From the NCBI RefSeq assembly GCF_035582795.1, contig NC_134365.1:78225635-78289634 (forward strand): a stretch of DNA of 64,000 nucleotides. Direction: 5' to 3'. This DNA comes from Mycteria americana. Lineage: Eukaryota > Chordata > Aves > Ciconiiformes > Ciconiidae. The translations under genes were made by a program, and so were the position numbers. Below the pieces are notes generated by a model. That model did no database searches, was not told the origin of the DNA, and was given only the letters and a program-made list of their open reading frames with translations. Positions 54,101 to 64,000 of this stretch are shown one piece after another (the stretch's first letter is position 1; every line of letters starts with the position of its first letter).

Positions 54101-54374
54101 TGTGCAAGAATCACCTTCCTATTATCACCATGCAGTGTCTTCTAGAATAGGCGTGGTTTTTAACTGTATTAGGATAAATGTAGTACAGGAAGCTAACACC
54201 TTCAACAACATCTGTCATCATGAAAACTTGCAAACTGTTTTGGAAAATGTTTTTAACAGTATTTAAGTTTTTATGCCCTGCGATATATGCATATCTCACA
54301 GGATTAAAAAAATCTATTTTGTATTTTCAAAGCTCATCTGTAAATAGGAACTGTTCTTATGGTATGATACCACC

Positions 54375-54396
54375 TATATATATATATATACACACA
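54375..54396 (+). repeat. Compound (TA)n(CA)n microsatellite
   Basis: About eight TA units followed by three CA units. Simple repeat, probably length-variable. Confidence 0.85.
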
Positions 54397-56988
54397 TAAG
54401 TGTGTTTGTGAGGTGCTTAAGAAAAATGCTTATTTTCTCTATGAGGGAAAAGCCGGGATAAGTTTAGGATGCATTAAAAATGCCAACACAAACTGAAAAG
54501 TTGATTTCATGGACTGGAAACCTGCTGTTACCAAAGCATCTAAGAGGTTGGTGTCATCATCTAGAATAATGGAAATTCAGGTATAAAATACAAAAAGATA
54601 TTAATAGATTAGGCAATTTTAAAACCAGTGATGGAAATTATAAATCCAGTAACTCCACTGCACTTCTTCACTGACAGTACAATTACATTTTGAGAAGACA
54701 GTACTGAGGTTATTCATCAAATATAGACTGCAGCAGAACTGGACTCTGAAACTAAGCTTAATTTCTATATGGCAAAATTACCATATTTTCGTATATAACC
54801 TGCACATTATCTAAAGGAGAAATAAATAGCCAGGCAACCACCTCTTACTCTCCACTGTCTTAGCAATTGCTGTAGTACACAAGTCTGTCATTTTCCAAGG
54901 GAGCTGTTTACTCAAAAACATCTTCCACACGCTAAACACCTTGCCTGTGATCACCAGTGCCTACTACCTTTTTCTTGGTATTTTTATGTATCCAACTCGG
55001 ACTGAGTCATCCATGCACTTAGTTAAGGGGTTGTGAGTTTCAAAAGTTGCAGGTTATAAGTTTGAAAATATGGCATCTCTTGTAGTGTTTTAAATGCTGA
55101 AATACAAGGGATAAATATGGTTTTGCTAAGGAAACATCTACTTATTTCTTCCATTGAGCAATGAAAGGATTAGAAAAAAAAGAAACAATTTTATGGGAAC
55201 TGAGGGGAGCACAGACAGATGGTTCACTGAGGAAGGGGTGAGGGTTACTGGAGTGACTTATCAGTGCCCATCTCCTGCAAACACAGGAAAAGGACTGTAT
55301 GGGATATGCTCACCTGATCCTAACATACATTCCCCGCTTAATGCTTCAAAAAAAAGCAAAGAAACAGAACAACAAAAGTCAGTAATGGAAAGTGACCAAG
55401 AATCCTTCAAGAATTATTGAATAGTTTCCTTTAATTTGAAATGGTACGGTGGAATTACCAAGTGGTACAACCAGGCTAATATTTTTTATCTATGTATACA
55501 TATTCATGCAGTCATTACATTTTTATATATACACACACATGTATTAAGCTAGAATACAATTATTGTACTACAGATGTTGGTCTTAACCTGTATGGCAATT
55601 CTGACTGAAGACTGGGAAATCAATGTGCAAAAAAGCTGAAGGAATTAGAAGAAATAAAAAGGAGAGAAGAGGAAGAAGAAGTGAAAAGAAGAGTGCTTAC
55701 AACCAAGCACAAGCGAGTCTCTATCTTACGTAGCACTGTTACACTCTTCTGTTTGAACAAGGCCTGCTAGAATGGTTCTTAAGTCTGATCTGCACTGGAT
55801 ACATCTAGTACCGGCTACTATGCCAAACGACCTCCTCTTTCACTGATCCTTGTCCTTGGGTCAAACTATCACTACCTTTTCTATTACAAAGAATCTTCAA
55901 CCCTATTTGCTCTAGATTTATACTTAAAATTAAAGGGCAAGTTATGAAATAAAAGGACTACTGCTATCATCATCCCATCTGCAATGCAGTGCTACCCAAA
56001 GGTTTCAGACCAAGCTCCATGTTGTGGCTTTACATACTCTACAGCTTCAGGAACTGCTGTCATCTTTTTCACCCTACTCATTCTTAGATCACTTTATTTT
56101 GCCAAAACTCAGCACTCAGTCTTCTGGCACACTTCTAAAATACACTGGTGACTCTCTACCCAGTCTGCCCCTTCCAAATCTTTATGCTCTCTTGCCAAGA
56201 AAAAAGTACCCACCTTTCTTGACTCCTTATTCAGAGCATCGTTTTATTCAGCTCTCTTCCTTTGCTTCTGTTTTCTTTGGTAAAAACAGTCCAAAAATCA
56301 TTCAATGTCATTTTGTCCCATAGCTATCAGTATTTACTTTCTTCTACTTATATTGTATGTTCTGCCTGTTCCCGAAGTATCTGTCTCCCATTTGGTCTGG
56401 GTTTTTTTGGGGGTTTTGTTTTTGTAGCATTTAACTTTACAGTAGCCTACTTGTGTCACTCTGTCAAATGAGATCAAGCTATGCTTTTTTGGCTATGCAT
56501 ATAAAAAAACTAACCTGGTTTTTATGTTGTTTCTGTGTCTCATGCCACAAATAGTGTGGATTTGTGACATCTTGCATTGAAGCTATTTCAGTGTTGCTAT
56601 TTATACAATCTCTTAAAACTGGACCAACAGATACATAGATACACACAGCAATTAGTCTTTGACACCAGATTAAAATTAATTTTATGATGGTCGATGTAGA
56701 ACAAAGATTTGTAGTTTATTTGTACCACAGAGTAGTAAAACTATTTAGCACTGAAAAATGGCAGCAGCTATTTCTCTGAGAACAGTATTAAAAGATGACT
56801 TAATATATTCCGGAGTAAGAAATCACTCCTAAGCAATAATTCTGTAAGACAGTTCATGATATAAAGAGTTATGTGCTAGAAATGGTGTCGTTCAGCCTGA
56901 ATTTACAGGCACTTCCAAATACAGGTGATTGTTCACACTACAAAACAACAGAGTCAAAAAATATATCACAATATGGCTTAACTTACTT

Positions 56989-57367
<379 letters not shown>

Positions 57368-58467
57368 TCATCATGTTAGTTTATCAAGGTTGTTTGTTTC
57401 ATTAATTATATAAATGTAATATTTAGATGGATGAAACAATTTTTTTTTTTCTAAAGCATGTGTGCTTAAAAATTATTTATTATTTCAAACTAAATACTGC
57501 CATATGCATGACATGGGAGGTGTTTAAAAACTAAGGCTTACAAACATTTCTATTTCTCCCTCTCGTCTGTGTATTTATATCAGCACAAAAATTTGGTGTA
57601 CACTTAGCTTCAATGCTTTAAGCGAGACCACCGATATGTACATGGTTGATGGGTTGTATGTCTTATTCTGCAAATTCTCACTCCCAGAGAGTCACCCTAC
57701 TGAAAGTGACAGGGCATTTATGAGTGAGGGTTAACCATGCGAAAATACGCTGTAATAATTAGGACCAAGGAGTGTCTATACTATTGAAAACATTCACTGC
57801 TGACATACATTATAGACGACTTGTCTTAAAAGGTGTTTATAATGTGCTTGGATTTGCTCTGAATTTAATAAGTAATTATTGCTGGATACAGAAGATACTA
57901 ATAAAAGTATAGGCTTTCAAGAGCAACTGTTAAAGATCCGTTAGTTTGCTGGTAATAAATTTAGGAAGGAAGAACACCGACAAGATCATATTATACAATG
58001 CATTCCACAGGAAGGAAAACATGTACTACATTTACATGTATATGTTGATGTAGTTATAATGTGTATATAGAGGTAAAGGCCATGAAAATTATCAGCTGCT
58101 GACATAGTGCATGGAGTTGTAAAGCTATGACAGGTGACTAAAGATATTAAAAGAAAGGGGGAAGAAAACAAGGAGGAAAAGGTATAAGGGGTCAAGAATT
58201 TGGAGATCAAAAAGGGGAAGAAGTGCTAAAGCTCTGCTGGAGATGCAATATTATTAAAAGAAAAATGACTGTCAGGTGTAAATGCAGTTTGGATTGGAAA
58301 CTGTGAGTAGGGAGGATGAGGTCAGAACAGAGAAGGAAAGAAATGGGTAAGAATGAGATTGTTAGGTATACAGCGAAGAAGGCTAATCTAGACCTATGAG
58401 CTAATGGGGAAGTATGTCTACCAGAGACTGTAAAAACAAGAGCAAGCAGAAGGATACTAGTAAAAAA

Positions 58468-58886
58468 TGTCATTAGGAAGGCAGTCTTGGAGAAAAATTA
58501 TATCAAAGTAATAGGTGGGCAACCCACATCTATGTGAACCTGAACTTACATGAATGAAACTGAACACACACTCAACCATGTTTCTCTTTCACAGACATTC
58601 AGAGAAACTTTGAGGGAACTGTATTTTAGCAGAACATTGATCAAAACGGAAGTGCTGTGAGAAGAAAAAAGGCTGAGAAGACATATTATAGATGCAAGCC
58701 AGAAAGATATTTTGACATTTTAAAAACATAGAATCATAGAATCATTTAGGTTGGAAAAGGCCCTTAAGATCATCATGTCCAACCGCAAACCTAACACTGC
58801 CAAGTCCACCACTAAACCATGTCCCTAAGCACCACGTATACTCATCTTTTAAATACCTCCAGGGATGGTGACTCAACCACTTTCCT
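58468..58886 (-). repeat. Inverted repeat arm B (CR1 3' end plus non-CR1 flank)
   Basis: Reverse complement of 45407-45825 with three substitutions. Bases 58468-58727 are the non-CR1 flank and 58728-58886 the CR1 tail. On the other side of 58468 the sequence (TTTTTTACTAGTATCC on the minus strand) has no counterpart next to arm A. It lies about 1.15 kb upstream of the SHISAL1 exon in transcript order. Confidence 0.93.
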
Positions 58887-59510
58887 GGGCAGCCTGTTCG
58901 AATGCTTGATAACCCTTTCAGTGAAAACATTTTTCCTAATATCCAACCTAAACCTTCCCTGGTGCAACTTGAGGCCATTTCCTCTTGTCCTATCACTTGT
59001 TACCTGGGAGAAGAGACCGACCCCCACCTCTCTACAACCTCCTTTCAGGGAGTTGTAGAGAGCGATAAGGTCTCCCCTCAGCCTCCTTTTTCTCCAGGCT
59101 AAACAACCCCAGTTCCCTCAGCCGCTCCTCATGGAACTTGTGCTCCAGACCCTTCACCAGCTTCGTTGCCCTTCTCTGGACATGCTCCAGCACCTCAATG
59201 TCTCTCTTGTAGTGAGGGGCCCAAAACTGAACACAGTATTCAAGGTGCAGCCTCAGCAGTGCCAAGGACAAGGCGACAATCACTTCCCTGGTCCTGCTGG
59301 CCACACTATTTCTCATACAAGCCAGGATGCCTTCTTAGCCACCTGGGCACACTGCCAGCCCATATTCAGCCAGCTGTTGACTAACACCCCCAGGTCCTTT
59401 TCTGCTGGGCAGCTTTCCAGCCACTCTTCACCAAGCCTGTGGCGTTGCATGGGGTTGTTGTGACCAAAGTGCAGGACCTGGCACTTGTCCCAGACCTTTT
59501 TGGATCTAAA
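58728..59510 (-). mobile_element. CR1 LINE, 5'-truncated 3' end (copy B)
   Basis: Minus-strand CR1 end. The ORF2 terminus is readable in pieces ([20 protein letters not shown] at about 59210-59270; [19 protein letters not shown] at about 58925-58985). A one-base insertion in the GAGAAAAAGG run near 59090 shifts the frame, so the copy is dead. The tail has two ATTCTATG units at 58728-58743. It keeps the segment GTGCCCAGGTGGC that copy A lost. The 5' truncation is near 59,500. Sense to SHISAL1. Confidence 0.95.
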
Positions 59511-59602
59511 ACATTTCAACTCTCTGCTTTGAACTTTCACTTCCATTTAAGCTTTTGTATGACTCTTTCATTTTATACTTTAAAAAAATCAGGATTTGAA
59601 AC

Positions 59603-59638
59603 AAGAAATCAGATAAGAAATCAGATAAGAAATCAGAA
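59603..59638 (+). repeat. 12-bp tandem repeat, three copies
   Basis: AAGAAATCAGAT repeated at 59603, 59615 and 59627, the last copy ending in A instead of T. A short minisatellite-like array in the intron. Confidence 0.9.
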
Positions 59639-61532
59639 TTTTAATTTCTGTGTTGCTGCCTGTCAGCAGTTAAGAAGACTGATTCTCCTCTCCAGGGAAT
59701 GATTTTTCCACTACACAGATATAATGTGCTTAGATTAAATGAGGTTCCATAGCAAATAACTGTAAGTAACAAGAGGAAGGTCAGAGCTATTAATGGGTCC
59801 TTTCCTGTGTATCTTCAGGATTACACAAGCCTAGGATTTTAAAAAATATTCAGTAAATTTCCAGGAGGATTGGACGCAGACAAAATATAGTGCTTCTGAA
59901 AACCCTTGACTCAAGAGTCTTTGCCTCCGTTAAAGACTTACACATGTATGCCTAACTTCACACAACAGTGGATAGACCTTTGTAATGCATTAAAATCTTT
60001 GCAGACCAGACACTTGAAAGTATAACAGGATCTGGTTAATCCAGGCTTGTCAGCAGTGCTACTCTTGACTTTCAGTGAATTTATTCCTATTGGGGTAAAC
60101 TTTTCTATTTTCTGCTAATATAAATAAAAGGGAAGTGAAAGCTGGAGAAGTCAGGAAGAAATCCACTGTAACAAATCCTGTTCTTTGTCATCACTAATGC
60201 CAACAGGATCCATTTTACAAATAGGTAAGCTGTATTTGATCCATAGTAAAAATGGAAATGTTAGAACACGTGTTATTTTTGTTTTGGCAACAATGTGAGA
60301 GGCAGGAACATTTCTTATAGTCTATAACTCAAAAGAATTTGTTTGTATTTTAGGTGTTTAGTTTCCCCCATCAAAATTTTGATTAGCAAAAATTAGAGCT
60401 ATTTTGAGTGTTCCAATTTAAAGCAACAATTTATTAATCATGCCATATGCGAGTTATCCATCTGCTCCTTCTAAATAACATCTGTTTCTCAAGTACAAAA
60501 ATGAAAGACTGCTTTATTTTAATTAACAGACAGTGGGACAATAGCACTATCAAAAGGGCCTTGTGAAAAATCACAAGCAAAATTAATAGGTAGTATGTTT
60601 TGTACACAGAGGGAAATTCCATACTTTGATGTGTTCTATTTCTCAAACTATTAAGATGGTAGAAAATACTAATTCTGCTGATGGCTACTAAATATAGTAA
60701 AAATTAAAACTTCCCTACAAATTAAGAAGATGTCTTAATTAGAAAATAAACAATCTTACACTGAATAACAGTAAGGCCAGAGACACAGAAAAGAACTGGG
60801 AATCAAAAAACTCCTAGGACTTGCTCTCATTTCATTGAACCGAATGATTTAATTGTAAAAGTTTCATCTTGCAATCTTGATTTTCCTGTACTTTTGTGCA
60901 GAAGTTTCATTTCAATTAAAAATAAAGTGTGAACAAATTCCAAATTTACTGAGATTCAAATCACAGGGGTTTGTTCCTTCACAGGGACAATCAAATATAT
61001 TAAGTTTTTTTGGTGTGGTTGTTGTATCTCCTCTCCCCTTCCCCAGCTGGAAAGCTTGCCCTGCCCCGCTAGTGCTCCTGCCCCTCCCAGTCAGTCATTT
61101 TGGAGGTTTCTGTTTAGGTTCAACACAGGTATAGCAATATAACACTGAAAATGACTTCTAAAGGTATGTTGCCCAGTCCTCTGCTGCTGCTGGCACACAA
61201 ATACAAAAGCCATATCTGGAGTAAAATTTATAAGACAATTTCCTTTTAGCTTCTCTGTGAAACAGGGTAATTCATGGACCTATCAGAAAAGCTTAGTAGC
61301 TCATTATTTTAAGATACTTAATCTTTTATAGAAATACGATGTATATATGGTATAGCCTTAATACAGAGCCCACTTGTGGAAATGGAAAGATTTGTTCTGA
61401 CTTCAGGGAGCCTTGAATTGCGCTCTCTAAGAACAATAAATACTTTTACCATCCATCTCCTCCTATTCCATCTACAGAATCCTGCTTCGATTTCTCCAAC
61501 ATCCCTACACACAAATGAAAAGACAGGTTCTT

Positions 61533-61576
61533 TTATTATTATTATTATTATTATTATTATCATTATTATTATTATT
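61533..61576 (+). repeat. (ATT)n microsatellite with one interruption
   Basis: About 14 TTA units with one interrupting C (ATC) at 61561. Intronic simple repeat, probably polymorphic. Confidence 0.95.
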
Positions 61577-64000
61577 CTTACCCATGTGATTCCTTCCATC
61601 CAATTCATTAACTTTTTGAGACAGATGACAAGCAGGTTAGGACCAAGCTATATTTTTTTAGATGAGTTTGTTGTTTTTTGTGTGCAGCACATGAACAGAA
61701 AAGAATTCATTTGGGAATTCAGGCTTAAAAAAACAACAAATCAAAACAATTGTGAGCAGAATTCTACAGCTGCAGAGTTTAAATGTGGGCAGATGGCCAT
61801 GGAAACTGTTTCTTTCCCTATTCTCCTTAAATGGGGCTGTTGCTTGCAGTAGTAACACTTTTTAAGTGTTGCCCCAAGGAAATGCAAGCTTACATCCTAG
61901 CAAATGCCTTGGTACTTGTAACACAGAGGAAATCTGTAAAATTTTTGCATGTACACTTTAAATGTGATTTTTTTTTTCCTGTTTTGTTTTTACTATTATG
62001 TCAAGGCCTTTGCCCAATCCTGTGTTTTCCTGTAGAATCTGTTACTGTAGTACCTAAGAGGTCTTCCCAGCTAGATTACATCTTTTTGCAACAGTTGGTA
62101 GTGGAATTGATAATTTTTTCTTTCTTTCTTTCTTGTAAAGATGACTTTCTGGGAGATATTTAAGCAAATGGCAGCTCTGCAGGGGACATGCTGTACACGA
62201 AGAAAGATAGTGCTATTCTATCCTCACATTGCTTTTGGTGCAATGTTGTAGCATGGTGTGCAAAAGTCATTCAACCCTGAAAAACTGGAATAAGAGATAA
62301 GGAAAAACATGGATGCATTACAGACTGCCGTAACACTGTTCCAGTATCAGATTAAGGACCCCTAGCGTAGTAGTACTGCTGATAATCCACCAAAACATGC
62401 ATAATAGAAAATCTGAGAGAGTATGAATACTAGATTCAAGTGAATACTATTTTTAAGAATAGTCAAACAACTTATTAGACAAAGTTTTATGGAAAATACT
62501 TTGGATGGCAGAACTTTTCTTGTCTGTTAGTCATCATTGGTATTTCTATATTTAATACTAAATGAATAGTTCACATTCAAAAATATTATGGACTGATTAA
62601 TCTGCATGATCGCAAAGATAAAATAGCCCAGTATTCTGCACTTATAAAAACATAGAAATCTTTTGTTATAGTAAGGGAAGAAATGTAAATAAACTTGGCT
62701 AGAGTTATATTGTGTGACTGTAGAAGACAAATGTGTTTTTTCAGCTGTACCATGACAAAGAAGTTACAAGTCACTTCATTAATTTTTTCCCTCAACTGTA
62801 TTATAAAACAAGAAATTTGTTCTGATGATCACAAGAATGGCTAAGGGGAAAAATAAACCTAATAATAATATTGAAATAATAATATTGAATCACTCTTCCC
62901 TGAAAACTATAATCCTTTTTTTCAGTTCATTGCTATTCCCATATTCTAAATCATTCTCCCCAGCCACAGTACAGTAGGTTTCATCAGAATTTTTTTCAGT
63001 GGTGTGTGAAATTAGATCTAAACAAAGAGCTAACTTTGTTACTGTAAAGTGAACCCTGAATGTATTAGAATCCAAATAAAGTTAATTATTGTATATGTGT
63101 AAATAAAGTCAGAGTGTATTAAGTAAGATGCTTTTTACAATGTTTTTAATGTAGGCATCTAGGCTTCACTTCTTTCTGCCCCTCCAGAGCATACTAAAAT
63201 TATCAGGAAGTTTTCTACCGATCTCAGTGAGCTCAGGGTGAAGAGATCTCTCTCCTTCTGCCTCACTACATTGGTGGAGTTTTACATAGAAAGCTAGCGT
63301 CTCTTCATTTTCCTGGCCCTGACTGATTTATCGGAAGTGATGTTTCAGGAAATTACAAAAAGGCAATACGGGTTCCACTCTTGCACTTCTCTAAGCTACA
63401 TCTCCAGAAGGTTTTTATTGTATTTAGCATGATTTCACATACCTTTGCAAAAGATCAGCACATAGTTAATGTCCACAGGAAATTTTGGACTGAAGACATA
63501 AACAGCAAATAGTCTGCAGGTGATTCTCAGCCATGAATCTTACCAACAAATACTACAGAGGTAGCTCTTTCTCCGTCACAACTGAATGAGGTGACTTTTT
63601 TTAAAAAAAAAAACAGATTGCTAAATGAAAACTAATATAATACTTACACTATGCTCTAAATATTTTCATTAAAATAAATACTGTAGTTCATAGAATACCA
63701 AATTACCTTTTTCCCGTTGAGGAACTGCTCACACACAACAGCCCTATAATATGAACAGCCCTATATTTATTTCTGTGGGTGTGTGTACATGTACAGACGT
63801 GAGCAGGCACGCAAACAGAGAATGCAGGAGGCAGAGAAATGTTCTACATCCCAGGGCATATTTTGCCATCAGACTGTACCTGTTCCTCTGTGCATGTCTG
63901 CTTTGGAAAGTGGCTGATTGCCCCGTCCATTTCAGGTTGTTGGTGAAAGGAAGAACAGAAGGGCCTTACCTTAGTAAGCTCTGGCCATGACTACATGGAG

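Noticed and set aside
58207..58473. 88-codon hydrophobic minus-strand frame, considered as a SHISAL1 signal-peptide exon
   Set aside because: It lacks the paired Cys motifs and conserved ectodomain residues of the family and arises from purine-rich DNA on the plus strand.

Overview
This window is vertebrate nuclear DNA and almost certainly from a bird. It carries CR1 LINE 3' ends with the (ATTCTATG)n tail, LTRs of an endogenous retrovirus family that I know from avian genomes, and one spliced exon that I recognise as SHISAL1 (shisa-like 1, KIAA1644). The LTR types suggest a non-galliform bird, but that is recall and not proof. Nothing here is prokaryotic and there is no dense gene array. Most long open frames are chance frames in non-coding DNA.

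Layout. Bases 1 to about 28,300 are a relatively GC-rich, CpG-rich stretch with no coding exon that I can recognise. It holds three ERV LTRs in the same orientation (1-354 partial, 8423-8985, 13400-13969) and several CpG-dense patches. Two of these (11260-11445 and 14862-15061) look like small CpG islands. From about 28,300 to the right edge the DNA is AT-rich and CpG-poor, and I read it as part of SHISAL1 transcribed leftward. A probable 3' UTR runs from about 30,500 down to tandem AATAAA signals at 28,338-28,375. The last intron spans roughly 30.5-57.0 kb. The exon with the membrane segment and cytoplasmic tail is 56991-57314 on the minus strand. The preceding intron runs past 64,000, so the upstream exons (signal peptide and Cys-rich domain) are outside the window.

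Notable structure. The coding exon appears to end with the first two bases of a stop codon immediately before a strong GTAAGT donor, so the stop would be completed by the next exon. The exon is 324 nt with matching intron phases on both sides. It is flanked by a long inverted repeat: two CR1 3' ends plus about 260 bp of extra flanking DNA (45407-45825 against 58468-58886, three mismatches in 419 bp). In the SHISAL1 pre-mRNA the two arms would be complementary. This arrangement could favour exon circularisation, RNA editing or genomic inversion.

Limits. No database or alignment was available. The SHISAL1 identity rests on my recall of the family's conserved membrane and juxtamembrane residues. 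The 3' UTR, conserved-element and promoter calls are inference.
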